Positions 53,959 to 63,154 of a DNA stretch of 64,000 nt are shown here, piece by piece. The first letter of the stretch is position 1. Each line of letters begins with the position of its first letter. The position numbers and the translations under genes are program-made. This stretch comes from Hydrogenothermaceae bacterium (GTDB lineage Bacteria > Aquificota > Aquificia > Aquificales > Hydrogenothermaceae): NCBI GenBank assembly GCA_026418535.1, contig JAOABC010000004.1:124001-188000 (forward strand), read 5' to 3'. The notes below the pieces were generated by a model. That model worked only from the letters and a program-made list of their open reading frames with translations. It did not search any database and was not told the DNA's origin.

Positions 53959-54809
53959 GATTTGAAAACAGGGTCCTTATATACATCTCTACGGTCCTTG
54001 TGGTGTCCCTATCAGCACTTAACTTTATAAACCTCTTTTATATAAGTAGGATAGAGGATTACTACAAAGAAAAGATATCCTGGTTACTGAGAGGTAATAA
54101 TTACTACCAAAAGTACTATATAAAAGAAGATGAGCAAAAAGTACAACAGCTATCTGAAAGATACGGAAAGTTAGTTCTCCTTTGGGAAGTGATACTAACT
54201 GTTTCTTCCATTCTACTGTTCTATCTTGTCCTAACTAGAACTGTGAAAAGAGAGAAAAGATACCAAGAATTTTTAGAACTTGCCATTCTCTCTGTTTCTC
54301 ATAAGTTCGGTAATTTTGTCTCAGCTCTAAAGATAAATCTAGAGCTGATAAAGTCATCCGGGTCAAAAAGAGCCATTTCAAGTATGGATAGCTACATCTC
54401 TCTGATGCAGGATGAACTGAAAGTACTGACGGAGATACTGAGAAAAACAAAAGAAGAGGATATTCAAGAAATAGTTCTAACAGAAATTATAGAAGAGATA
54501 CTCTCAAAACTGGAACCAAAAGATAAAAAGATAATCATAGAGTTCAAGAATATAAGGCTCAGAGGGGATAAAAACAGTATAGAAAACATTCTATTTATAC
54601 TCCTACACAACAGTGTAAAATACTCAAAGAGTTTTATCCATATAAGGATATTCAAAAACAGGGTTGTGGTGATAAGGAACAACATGGAAAGTAGGGAAGG
54701 AGGAAGTGGAATAGGGCTAACACTGGCGGAAAAGTTTTGCCAGCTGAACAACTGGAGATTGAAAGTTAGACCTTCAAAAAGATACTTTACAGTTTTCCTG
54801 ATTTTCTAA
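53949..54809 (+). CDS. Sensor histidine kinase
   Basis: A membrane histidine kinase, partner of the response regulator. Two transmembrane helices (about residues 8-30 and 72-93) flank a small periplasmic loop. The H box is SVSHKFGNFV, the N box LLHNSVKYSK, and the G box EGGSGIGLTLAEKF; the Asp of the D box is replaced (RNNMES). The start is not certain: no ATG, GTG or TTG lies between the upstream stop near 53895 and the GTG at 54000. An ATT at 53949, eight bases after GGGAGG, would restore the whole first helix; the GTG at 54000 has no ribosome site. Confidence 0.85.
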   Translation: MKVRFENRVLIYISTVLVVSLSALNFINLFYISRIEDYYKEKISWLLRGNNYYQKYYIKEDEQKVQQLSERYGKLVLLWEVILTVSSILLFYLVLTRTVKREKRYQEFLELAILSVSHKFGNFVSALKINLELIKSSGSKRAISSMDSYISLMQDELKVLTEILRKTKEEDIQEIVLTEIIEEILSKLEPKDKKIIIEFKNIRLRGDKNSIENILFILLHNSVKYSKSFIHIRIFKNRVVVIRNNMESREGGSGIGLTLAEKFCQLNNWRLKVRPSKRYFTVFLIF

Positions 54810-55012
54810 TCTTTTCTTACTATCTTTGCTTTGTCTGTAGCTATCTCGTCTATAGCTATAACTGTCTTTTTTAGAGGTATACCTTCCTCTGTTATGTAAG
54901 TTTCTGCTCCTGTCTCGTATAGTTCTATAGCAAGCTTAGAAGCAGCATGAACTAACTCATACCTACTTTTTACTTTCTTTAGAGCCTGCTCTATCAGCGG
55001 TCTTTGGCTCAC
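54806..55012 (-). CDS. rpoZ: RNA polymerase omega subunit
   Basis: A 68-residue omega subunit with the conserved RYELVHAASKLAIEL helix pair and KKTVIAIDEIATDKAKI segment. GTG at 55012 is the start, eight to nine bases after GGAGG. It follows gmk by 33 bases on the same strand, a common pairing. It overlaps the convergent kinase by four bases. Confidence 0.9.
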   Translation of the reverse strand: MSQRPLIEQALKKVKSRYELVHAASKLAIELYETGAETYITEEGIPLKKTVIAIDEIATDKAKIVRKD

Positions 55013-55045
55013 CTAAATCTACCTCCTAAAAGTTTCAACAGATTA

Positions 55046-55660
55046 TTATACCAGAAAAGACCGAAGAGATTCATCAGATATCTGTGATGGGTCAAAGTTG
55101 GACTTTCTAAGTCTGTTTGAAAGGATTATACACTTTATCTCGTTTTTTGCTTTCTCTAAACTATCGTTTATAACTATATAGTCGTAATCCCTCCAAGCAG
55201 GAAACTCCAAGGAGGCTGTTTTTAATCTTTTCTGTATCTCCTCAGGATTCTCTCCTCTAATCCTCATCCTTTGGATGAGTTCTTCCAAGGAGGGAGGCAG
55301 TATGAATATGGTAATAGTCTGGGAGAAACTAGCCTTTACCTGTCTCATACCCTGGATATCTATCACCAAAACAACATCAAACCCTTGGTCTATATATTCA
55401 AAGACTTCCCTCTTTGGAGTGCCATAGTAGTTTCCATGGACTGTAGCATACTCCAAAAAAGCTTCCTGTCTTATGAGTACTTCAAACTCCTCAGTAGTTT
55501 TAAAGACATAGTCCATTCCGTCTATCTCGTTTTTCCTCCTATTCCTGGTAGTGTAGGTTACAATCCTCCTTAAAGAGGGAAGTTCTTGAAGGAGAAGATT
55601 GACTATAGTAGTCTTTCCTGCACCTGCTGGTGAGGAAACTACATACAGATTACCTCTCAT
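55046..55660 (-). CDS. gmk: Guanylate kinase
   Basis: A 204-residue GMP kinase with P-loop [16 protein letters not shown], the GMP-binding [33 protein letters not shown] and [13 protein letters not shown]. The ATG overlaps the nuoN stop by four bases, so it is the distal gene of the nuo operon with rpoZ. Confidence 0.96.
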   Translation of the reverse strand: MRGNLYVVSSPAGAGKTTIVNLLLQELPSLRRIVTYTTRNRRKNEIDGMDYVFKTTEEFEVLIRQEAFLEYATVHGNYYGTPKREVFEYIDQGFDVVLVIDIQGMRQVKASFSQTITIFILPPSLEELIQRMRIRGENPEEIQKRLKTASLEFPAWRDYDYIVINDSLEKAKNEIKCIILSNRLRKSNFDPSQISDESLRSFLV

Positions 55661-57126
55661 CTTGCTACCGCTGTCATCAACAAGCTATTTGTTAGTAAGT
55701 TAGATATTTCCCAGAATATGGCCGGATATACACCAAGTAGAAGGGTAAGTATAGACAGAAACCCAATAACAGCCTTCTCTATTTGAGTAAGGTTAAACTT
55801 TGCCTTACTTATAGGTTCGTACATATACATGTTAGCTACTATCCTCAAGTAGTAACCGGCAGATATAACGCTGGTTATCACCAGCACTATAGTAAGCCAC
55901 CACACATCTGCAGATATTAGGGATAGGAAGATTCCAAACTTACCCATAAAACCTGCAGTTGGTGGTATCCCAAGCATGGAGAACATAAGTATTAGCATGT
56001 ATAAAGCCATTATAGGATGTCTCTTCGCTAGACCCTTAAAATCTTCTACACTGTTAGTCCAGCCCTCATTCCTCTCAAAGGCAGACAGGAATAGAAAGCC
56101 TGCTATAGCCATAAACACATAAACCATAGCATAGAATAGGATGGCAAAGAAGCCCACACCATTTCCAGATGCAAGAGCTGCCAATATATAACCTGTATGG
56201 GCTATGGAGGAGTATGTAAGCATCCTCTTAACATCCTTCTGTCTTAAAGCTATAAAATTACCAACAACCATAGAAGCAGCCGCCAAGACTGCCCAAGCTG
56301 GAGCCCACACTTCCGAAGAACCACCAAAAGCATCAACAGTAACCCTTACTATAGTGGCATAGGTTGCAAGCTTCGCCACACCCCCCATAAGGGCTGTTAT
56401 TGGAGTCGGTGCAGCTTCGTAGGCATCTGGAGTCCAAAAGTGGAAAGGAACAGCAGAAGCCTTTAGAGCTAAACCTACTATAAGTAAGACTAACCCGCCT
56501 ATACCCCCAACATCTATATTATCTTGCAGCTTTAGCGCTATACCGATTAAGTCAAAGGTTCCTGTTTTACCATAGATAAGGGCTATCCCATAGCTTATTA
56601 TCGCTGTTCCAGCACCACCTATTATCAGGTATTTAAAAGCACCCTCTTTAGATTTATAGTCTCTTTTAAGTAGACCTACAAGGATATACAGAGATATAGA
56701 CATGAGCTCTAAACCCATATACATGGTTATGAGGTTAGGGGAGGACACCATTATCATCATCCCAAGTATTGAAAAGAGCATAAGGTAATAGTGTTCTCCG
56801 TAGTAGCTTCTTTTACTGTCTATATAAGGATTAAACACCGCAAATATGGTTATGGAGGTTATCAGTATGAGAAACTTAAACCAGAGTGAGAATGTGTCCA
56901 CTATGTACAGACCGTAAAGAGTTTTATCTCCTTCCTGTATAAAGAACACAGAGATCGCTGCCAAGCCAAGGCCAAAGATAGACAGAGCAGAGAGTAAAGA
57001 CTTATTCTTAGTAAACAGCTCTAAGACCAGGATGGTAAGAGCCACAGTTAGAACTATTATCTCTGGTATCAACACATAGAAGTTCGGAACTCCCAAGTCA
57101 GCTACTATGCTTAACAGTATGCCCAT
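55657..57126 (-). CDS. nuoN: NADH-quinone oxidoreductase subunit N
   Basis: A 489-residue antiporter-like subunit with about 14 transmembrane helices. It has the conserved [35 protein letters not shown] stretch with proton-path Lys residues. It ends the membrane-arm gene series H-I-J-K-L-M-N and is coupled to gmk. Confidence 0.95.
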   Translation of the reverse strand: MGILLSIVADLGVPNFYVLIPEIIVLTVALTILVLELFTKNKSLLSALSIFGLGLAAISVFFIQEGDKTLYGLYIVDTFSLWFKFLILITSITIFAVFNPYIDSKRSYYGEHYYLMLFSILGMMIMVSSPNLITMYMGLELMSISLYILVGLLKRDYKSKEGAFKYLIIGGAGTAIISYGIALIYGKTGTFDLIGIALKLQDNIDVGGIGGLVLLIVGLALKASAVPFHFWTPDAYEAAPTPITALMGGVAKLATYATIVRVTVDAFGGSSEVWAPAWAVLAAASMVVGNFIALRQKDVKRMLTYSSIAHTGYILAALASGNGVGFFAILFYAMVYVFMAIAGFLFLSAFERNEGWTNSVEDFKGLAKRHPIMALYMLILMFSMLGIPPTAGFMGKFGIFLSLISADVWWLTIVLVITSVISAGYYLRIVANMYMYEPISKAKFNLTQIEKAVIGFLSILTLLLGVYPAIFWEISNLLTNSLLMTAVAR

Positions 57127-57130
57127 CTAC

Positions 57131-58642
57131 TTAACCTCCCACTATCTTATGAAGAACAAAGGCGGAAGTGGAGTTTATAAGGTTTACCCACCAGTTAGGG
57201 TAGGTTCCTATCACAAACATGAATATGACTAGAGGTAAGAAAGACCACAGCTCCGCACTGTTTAGATCCTTTATATGAGAGTATTCCTTTAACCTTTCTT
57301 CAGATAGCAACTCTTCTTCAAACATAGTTTTCTTGTATAGCCAGAGAGTGTAAGCGGCACCTACCACCAAACTTAAACCAGCAAGGACTGCAGTGAGTAT
57401 ACTTACTTTAAAAGTTCCAAGAAGTGCCAGAAACTCTCCAACGAACCCAGATAAACCAGGCAGACCTGCAGACGCCATCACAGATATCATGAACAGAGTA
57501 GCAAACACAGGAACAAATTTAGCCATACCTCCTAGATCCTTCATCTCGTAGCTGTGAAGTCTTTCATAGATAAATCCTGCCGCTAAGAATAGAGCTCCGG
57601 AAGTCAGACCGTGGGATATCATAGTTATTATAGCTCCATTTACACCTTCCATATTCAGAGCAAAAGTTCCTATAGTAACAAAACCCATATGTGATACAGA
57701 AGAGTAAGCGATTAACCTCTTTATGTGTGTCTGGGCTATAGCCATCATGGCAGTGTAGATTATGGCTATAACACCCAAGGTAAACATCACAGGCATAAAC
57801 ACCTTTGAAGCCTCTGGAAACCAAGGAAGATTAAACCTTACAAAACCGTAAGTCCCCATCTTCAGTAACACTGCAGCGAGGATAACTGAACCTGCAGTGG
57901 GAGCTTGGACGTGGGCAGCAGGAAGCCACGTATGGAAAGGCCACATAGGAACCTTAACTGCAAAACCTAGAGCAAGTAGTAAAAAGAATACAATTTCTAA
58001 ATTATGAGGAAGATCCACATTTAGAAGATCAAAGTAGCTAGTGGATAATACCTTGTTTGAGTAAAAGTTGTATATGTACATCCCAACAACACCGATAAGT
58101 AAGAATAGGGAGCCGAAGAATGTATATATGAAGAACTTTGTTGCAGCGTACAGTCTTTCAGCGTATCCCCATATACCTATTATGAGGAACATGGGAATCA
58201 GCATAACCTCCCAGAAGACATAGAAAGCAACTAGATCCCAGGCAACAAACACTCCAATACACGCAGCTTCAAGAATCAAAAAGGATATAAAGTACTCCTT
58301 GACCCTGTTTTGGATGTTAGTGCTCCATATGAACGACACAAAGAATGCGAGGGCTGTAAGCCAGACCATGGTTAGAGATAGAGCATCTACTCCAACCTCG
58401 TAAGATATACCAAACTGAGGTATCCACTCGTACTTTTCATAGAACTGTATTTTGTAATCTTTAGGGTCGTAAACTAACATAAGATAGGAGGATATAGCCA
58501 AAACTATCCCTGATGCTACTATACTTATAGGCTTAGCCACCTTTTCATTCAGTGCAAACACAATCAAAGCAGCAACAAACGGAATCAGTATAGAGACTGA
58601 AAGAATAGGAAAGCTGGCAGTCTCAAAAGTAGGCGTCATCAT
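57131..58642 (-). CDS. nuoM: NADH-quinone oxidoreductase subunit M
   Basis: A 503-residue antiporter-like subunit with about 14 helices. Features are VGVDALSLTMVWLTALAFFVS, YVFWEVMLIPMFLIIG with the conserved Glu, and KVPMWPFHTWLPAAHVQAPTAGSVILAAVLLKMGTYGF. Two adjacent ATG codons follow AAGGAGG; the second may be the true start. Confidence 0.96.
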   Translation of the reverse strand: MMTPTFETASFPILSVSILIPFVAALIVFALNEKVAKPISIVASGIVLAISSYLMLVYDPKDYKIQFYEKYEWIPQFGISYEVGVDALSLTMVWLTALAFFVSFIWSTNIQNRVKEYFISFLILEAACIGVFVAWDLVAFYVFWEVMLIPMFLIIGIWGYAERLYAATKFFIYTFFGSLFLLIGVVGMYIYNFYSNKVLSTSYFDLLNVDLPHNLEIVFFLLLALGFAVKVPMWPFHTWLPAAHVQAPTAGSVILAAVLLKMGTYGFVRFNLPWFPEASKVFMPVMFTLGVIAIIYTAMMAIAQTHIKRLIAYSSVSHMGFVTIGTFALNMEGVNGAIITMISHGLTSGALFLAAGFIYERLHSYEMKDLGGMAKFVPVFATLFMISVMASAGLPGLSGFVGEFLALLGTFKVSILTAVLAGLSLVVGAAYTLWLYKKTMFEEELLSEERLKEYSHIKDLNSAELWSFLPLVIFMFVIGTYPNWWVNLINSTSAFVLHKIVGG

Positions 58643-58650
58643 CTACCTCC

Positions 58651-60597
58651 TTACCTTATAATAAAGAACAGAGCTATGAATATAACAGTTCCTATAAGCA
58701 TCTGAAGAACATACCCACTTATCCTTCCAAGCTGAATCTTCCTGAAGATATCACCGCCGAAGATAGATACTTTAGCAGAACCATCAACTACCCCATCTAT
58801 AATAACCTTATCACCTACAAACCAAAGAACCTTTGATAGTTTGTAGTAGCCGTAAACGAATATGGCGTAGTAGATATGGTCAAAGTACCATCTATTGTAG
58901 AAAAGCTTGTAGATCGGTTGGAACATATCCCCGATCTTAACAGGGTCCACCTTCCTTAGCTGGTAGATCAAGAAAGCTGTGAATATTCCTGCTAGAGCTG
59001 TTCCAAGGATGACTATTCCTAGGAAGGACGTTAAGGAATGGCCAAGGAAGTGGAAAGCGTTAGGTTCTATCTCAACGTGGCTAGACCTTGAAAGCCCTTC
59101 CCAAACTATCCTCTTTGTCTCTTCAGAGAGAAATTTCATACTGTGAGGGTCTAAAGATGGTCTTAAGAAGTTCATAAAGAACTCCCGGAAGAAACCTAAC
59201 AAGACAGTTGCAGTAGCCAACACTATCAACGGTACAGTCATGTTCGGAGGAGATTCGTGAACATGCTCTCTTGTGTGGTGGTCCAACCTGTCTGTAGAGA
59301 AAAATGCAAGGAAGAACAATCTAAAGATATAGAAGGCTGTTAGGAAAGCACCACCCCAGAGTAACATAAACACAAAACTGTTTATCTCATAAGCCCCTTC
59401 TATGATAGGGTCCTTACTGAAGAAACCAACAAAAGGAGGGATACCAGCGAGGGCTAAGGAACCTATCAGGAAAGTTCCCATAGTTATAGGCATAGCTCTT
59501 CCGATCTGACCCATCTTCTGAACATCTAACAGGTGATGGAGAGCTATAAGAACGCTACCAGACCCAAGAAATAGCAGTGCTTTAAACACTGCGTGAGATG
59601 TGAGATGAAACATGCCTTCACTAAATAACCCCAGGCCTTCAGCAGCAAACATGTATCCAAGCTGAGATAGCGTAGAGTATGCTATTATCCTCTTTATATC
59701 GTTCTGGACTAATCCCATTGTAGCAGCTATAAAAGCAGACATAGTTCCTACAAACAGGACTGTGTCTAAAGCAACCTCGGATGCAGCGAAAACGGGCATC
59801 AATCTTGCAACCATGTAAACCCCTGCTGCTACCATGGTGGCTGCGTGTATAAGAGCGGATACAGGAGTAGGACCTTCCATCGCATTTGGAAGCCATATAT
59901 GGAGAGGTATCTGAGCAGACTTACCTATCGCACCACCAAAGAGAAGCAAGGCTATAGCTGTGATAACTACGTAGCCTGCTTCCGGAAGCTTATTGAATAT
60001 CTGGAGATAATCAAGGGTTCCAAAGGTTGCAAACGCAAGTAGTATACCAAGCAGGAACAGCCAATCACCAACCCTGTTTACCACGAAAGATTCCATAGCT
60101 GCGTTTGCTGCAGACTTCTTGTAGTGCCAGAATCCGATCAACAGGTATGAGGCAAGACCAACTCCTTCCCACCCAAAGAACAGTTGAACTAAGTTATCTG
60201 AGAGAGTTAGCATAAGCATCATAAAGACAAATAGAGAAAGGTATGCGAAGAACCTTGGATAGGATTCATCTCCTTTCATGTATCCGGTAGCAAATATGAA
60301 GATAAATGTAGATACACATGTAACAACGCATGTCATCAGAGCTGACAGAGGGTCCCATAGGATACTAACAGTTATGTTGTAGTTTTCTATGGTTAACCAG
60401 CTAAAAAGCTTAAGGTTATAGTAGCCTCCGGTTTTTGCCACATCTATAAAGCCTATGACAGAAGCTATAGCAGATATAGCTACACCGGCTACTGCAACTA
60501 TACCAGAGAGAGGCTCCCTCGGGAACTTATAACCAAATAAACCTATTATTACAAAGGCTATGAATGGTGAGAAAGGTATAATCCATAAGTATTCCAT
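58651..60597 (-). CDS. nuoL: NADH-quinone oxidoreductase subunit L
   Basis: A 648-residue subunit, the largest antiporter-like protein of complex I. It has FFGWEGVGLASYLLIGFWH with the conserved Glu, KSAQIPLHIWLPNAMEGPTPVSALIHAATMVAAGVYMVAR, and the long C-terminal lateral helix region. Length is normal. Confidence 0.97.
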   Translation of the reverse strand: MEYLWIIPFSPFIAFVIIGLFGYKFPREPLSGIVAVAGVAISAIASVIGFIDVAKTGGYYNLKLFSWLTIENYNITVSILWDPLSALMTCVVTCVSTFIFIFATGYMKGDESYPRFFAYLSLFVFMMLMLTLSDNLVQLFFGWEGVGLASYLLIGFWHYKKSAANAAMESFVVNRVGDWLFLLGILLAFATFGTLDYLQIFNKLPEAGYVVITAIALLLFGGAIGKSAQIPLHIWLPNAMEGPTPVSALIHAATMVAAGVYMVARLMPVFAASEVALDTVLFVGTMSAFIAATMGLVQNDIKRIIAYSTLSQLGYMFAAEGLGLFSEGMFHLTSHAVFKALLFLGSGSVLIALHHLLDVQKMGQIGRAMPITMGTFLIGSLALAGIPPFVGFFSKDPIIEGAYEINSFVFMLLWGGAFLTAFYIFRLFFLAFFSTDRLDHHTREHVHESPPNMTVPLIVLATATVLLGFFREFFMNFLRPSLDPHSMKFLSEETKRIVWEGLSRSSHVEIEPNAFHFLGHSLTSFLGIVILGTALAGIFTAFLIYQLRKVDPVKIGDMFQPIYKLFYNRWYFDHIYYAIFVYGYYKLSKVLWFVGDKVIIDGVVDGSAKVSIFGGDIFRKIQLGRISGYVLQMLIGTVIFIALFFIIR

Positions 60598-60600
60598 CTC

Positions 60601-60906
60601 TTACCCCTTCAACTCTGATATTTTTGTAACATCTACGTCTCTCTTCATTCTGTATATAGCCATAATAAGACCTAAGCCTATAGCAGCCTCAGCAGCAGCT
60701 ATTGTTAGTATGAAAAATACAAAAACTTGTCCTGCAACATCTTGGAGCTTTATATCGAAAGCGACAAAAGCTATATTTACAGAGTTTAGCATAAGCTCGG
60801 TAGAGATAAGTAGAGCTATAATGTTCTTCCTTATGATTATACCGATGAGTCCTATCACCATTAAAAGACCACTAAGAACTAAGTAATACTCATAGCTAAC
60901 GCTCAT
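60601..60906 (-). CDS. nuoK: NADH-quinone oxidoreductase subunit K
   Basis: A 101-residue, three-helix subunit with the conserved Glu in LLISTELMLNSVNIAFVAF and the second in TIAAAEAAIGLGLI. The ATG at 60906 follows GGAGG by six bases; a GTG three bases upstream is in frame. Confidence 0.95.
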   Translation of the reverse strand: MSVSYEYYLVLSGLLMVIGLIGIIIRKNIIALLISTELMLNSVNIAFVAFDIKLQDVAGQVFVFFILTIAAAEAAIGLGLIMAIYRMKRDVDVTKISELKG

Positions 60907-60919
60907 CACCTACCTCCTT

Positions 60920-61435
60920 TCAATCTTCCACTATATCTTTCTTACCGAGAACGATAGCTCCAATCATAGCTACTAACAGGATGACAGAGGCCACTTCGAA
61001 AGGAAAGAGATATTTTGTAAAGAGCATAGTTGCCACAGCTTTGACATTGGAGACCTGGTTTAACATCGCAGGTCCGAACACACCTGTTCCGGATACCCAT
61101 AGACCATAGACGCTGACGTAGGCTAACTCCATGAATAGGATGAATGCAAAGGGTGTAGATAGTAGAGAGTATTTAAGGTCTATAGCCTCCCCTTCATACT
61201 TTGGGACAGTAGAGATAACCAGAACGTAGAATACAACTATTGCAACGGCGTATATGAGAATCTGGAGAGCCCCTATCAGCTCTGCCCCTAGGTTGAAGAA
61301 CAGTCCAGAGATGGCTATAAGGGTGGATATAAGGGATAGCACGGCATAGATGATATTTCTGAAGAACACAACCCCTAAAGCAGATAAAACTGCTATAGTT
61401 GAAAGACTCCAAAAAGCTATAAGGTTTAGGTCCAT
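60920..61435 (-). CDS. nuoJ: NADH-quinone oxidoreductase subunit J
   Basis: A 171-residue subunit with five helices. It has the conserved third helix with ELIGALQILIYAVAIVVFYVLVI, which takes part in the quinone-linked proton path. It overlaps nuoI by ten bases. Confidence 0.93.
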   Translation of the reverse strand: MDLNLIAFWSLSTIAVLSALGVVFFRNIIYAVLSLISTLIAISGLFFNLGAELIGALQILIYAVAIVVFYVLVISTVPKYEGEAIDLKYSLLSTPFAFILFMELAYVSVYGLWVSGTGVFGPAMLNQVSNVKAVATMLFTKYLFPFEVASVILLVAMIGAIVLGKKDIVED

Positions 61436-62028
61436 CTAATCTGCCCCCAAAGTTTAGTTCTCTCTTCGTTATCTATCCAGATTCTATCTTTCTCTTTTAA
61501 CCTTCTCCTGTCAAAATCTCTACCTCTATCGCTCATATCATCCATCTTTATCACACAGTTTTCTCTGTTATAACTTGCAGACTCGTAAACATCTGTCATT
61601 ATCAGACAGTCAACCGGACAGGCATCTACACACAAACCGCAGTAGAGACAGTTTAACAGGTTCATCTCAAATTTGGTAACTCTCTTCTTTCCATCTGGAA
61701 GCTGAACAGCTTCTATTTTAAACAGAGTTGGCATAGGACAAGCCTGCTGACACATATAACAGGCTACACACCTGCTTTCATCATAACCGATCTCCATAAA
61801 CTTCCCCAAGACTGAGAAAGAAAGAGGCTCGTTCCCATCTTTAACCCTGTGGGCGTGAACCCCTCTGAACCTCTTAGGGGGAGTAAGCTTCTCGTACGGA
61901 TACTTAGTGGTTATGGTCTTCCTTATAAGGTTTTTAAAGGTAACCCTTAGACCTTTTATAAAGTCTAAGAAAATTATCCTCTCCCATATACTAAGCTTTG
62001 GTCTGTCCAAAAACTTCAGCTTTACCAT
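61426..62028 (-). CDS. nuoI: NADH-quinone oxidoreductase subunit I
   Basis: A 200-residue iron-sulfur subunit carrying clusters N6a and N6b. Two ferredoxin motifs are seen: CVACYMCQQACPMP and CLYCGLCVDACPVD, each with four Cys. It bridges the peripheral arm and NuoH. The N-terminal 75 residues form an amphipathic anchor (KLTPPKRFRGVHAH). Order nuoH-nuoI-nuoJ is the standard one. Confidence 0.96.
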   Translation of the reverse strand: MVKLKFLDRPKLSIWERIIFLDFIKGLRVTFKNLIRKTITTKYPYEKLTPPKRFRGVHAHRVKDGNEPLSFSVLGKFMEIGYDESRCVACYMCQQACPMPTLFKIEAVQLPDGKKRVTKFEMNLLNCLYCGLCVDACPVDCLIMTDVYESASYNRENCVIKMDDMSDRGRDFDRRRLKEKDRIWIDNEERTKLWGQIRWT

Positions 62029-62029
62029 T

Positions 62030-63040
62030 TCACCCTTTTATCAGTATTATAAAAGCAGTGATGAAGATGTTTAGAAGAGAAAGAGGGAGCATCACTTTCC
62101 AAGCTATCTCCGTTATCTGGTCTACTCTATACCTTGGAAGAGTCCAGTGAACCCACAGGAAGAACATGAACATCATCCCAACCTTTAGGAAGAACCATAC
62201 GAAAGGAGAGAGAGGACCAAATATCTCCGGACCCTTCCAGCCACCGAAGAACAGTATCACAGCTATAGCACTTAAAACAAAGGTTCCTATATACCACTCA
62301 GCTAAAGGAAAGAGGCCAAACTTCATTCCTGAATACTCTGTGTTGTATCCGGACACGAGTTCAGCCTCAGCTTCCTGAACGTCAAAAGGAGTTCTCCCTG
62401 TCTCTGCAAGTATAGCAAAGAGTATAACTATGAAAGCTATAGGTTGATACCAGATAAAGGCTCCAAAGAACCCATCCTGTGCTGCTACTATCTCCCTTAA
62501 TGAGAAAGATCCTGCCATCATAAGAGGTCCAACCATGGCAAAACCAAGGGCAACTTCATAACCAATTAGAACTGCAGCCTTCCTAAGGCCACCTATCATC
62601 GGATACTTACTGTTTGAAGCCCACCCTGCAAATATAACACCGTATATACTTATGCTACCGAAAGCTAAAGCTAATATAAGACCTACGTTTAGGTCTGTTA
62701 TGTAAGGTTTTATCTCTAAACCGAACACAGTGAAAGGTTCCCCGAAAGGAATAACAGCCAGTATCATTATGACTGGCACGAAGGCTAATAGAGATGCCAT
62801 GTAAAATAGGACTCTATCCACGTTGGCAGGGACAATATCCTCTTTCGTTAAAACCTTTAAGGCGTCTGCTATAGGTTGAAGTATACCATGAAATCCCACA
62901 TGTAGAGGACCAGGTCTCTGCTGAACGTGGCCTGCGAACTTCCTCTCTATTAGGGTAAGGTATGCGGAAGCCAAGAACATACCCACGATGAATATGAGAG
63001 ACTTTACCGCAACTCCTATAACAGTTCCTAAGATCTCCAT
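62030..63040 (-). CDS. nuoH: NADH-quinone oxidoreductase subunit H
   Basis: A 336-residue subunit with eight helices that forms the quinone-binding site. It has LIERKFAGHVQQRPGPLHVGFHGILQPIADALKVLTKEDI, ILAETGRTPFDVQEAEAELVSGYNTEYSG and LPRYRVDQ. The ATG at 63040 follows AGAGG; the upstream TTG is less likely. A promoter candidate lies before it (63069-63097). Confidence 0.96.
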   Translation of the reverse strand: MEILGTVIGVAVKSLIFIVGMFLASAYLTLIERKFAGHVQQRPGPLHVGFHGILQPIADALKVLTKEDIVPANVDRVLFYMASLLAFVPVIMILAVIPFGEPFTVFGLEIKPYITDLNVGLILALAFGSISIYGVIFAGWASNSKYPMIGGLRKAAVLIGYEVALGFAMVGPLMMAGSFSLREIVAAQDGFFGAFIWYQPIAFIVILFAILAETGRTPFDVQEAEAELVSGYNTEYSGMKFGLFPLAEWYIGTFVLSAIAVILFFGGWKGPEIFGPLSPFVWFFLKVGMMFMFFLWVHWTLPRYRVDQITEIAWKVMLPLSLLNIFITAFIILIKG

Positions 63041-63068
63041 CTGCAACCTCTTTGTGTTTTATTAAAAA

Positions 63069-63097
63069 ATAATAACATACAAGGCTTTAAAATTAAA
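63069..63097 (-). promoter_or_regulatory. Candidate internal promoter before nuoH
   Basis: On the minus strand TTTAAT (63092-63097) and TATTAT (63069-63074) are 17 bases apart in the 114-base gap between nuoD and nuoH. This gap is large for this operon, so a second start is plausible. Confidence 0.4.
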
Positions 63098-63154
63098 CAC
63101 TGTTTGATTTACACTTCCGAAAAATTAGTATAACTTATTCACAAATTTGATAGT

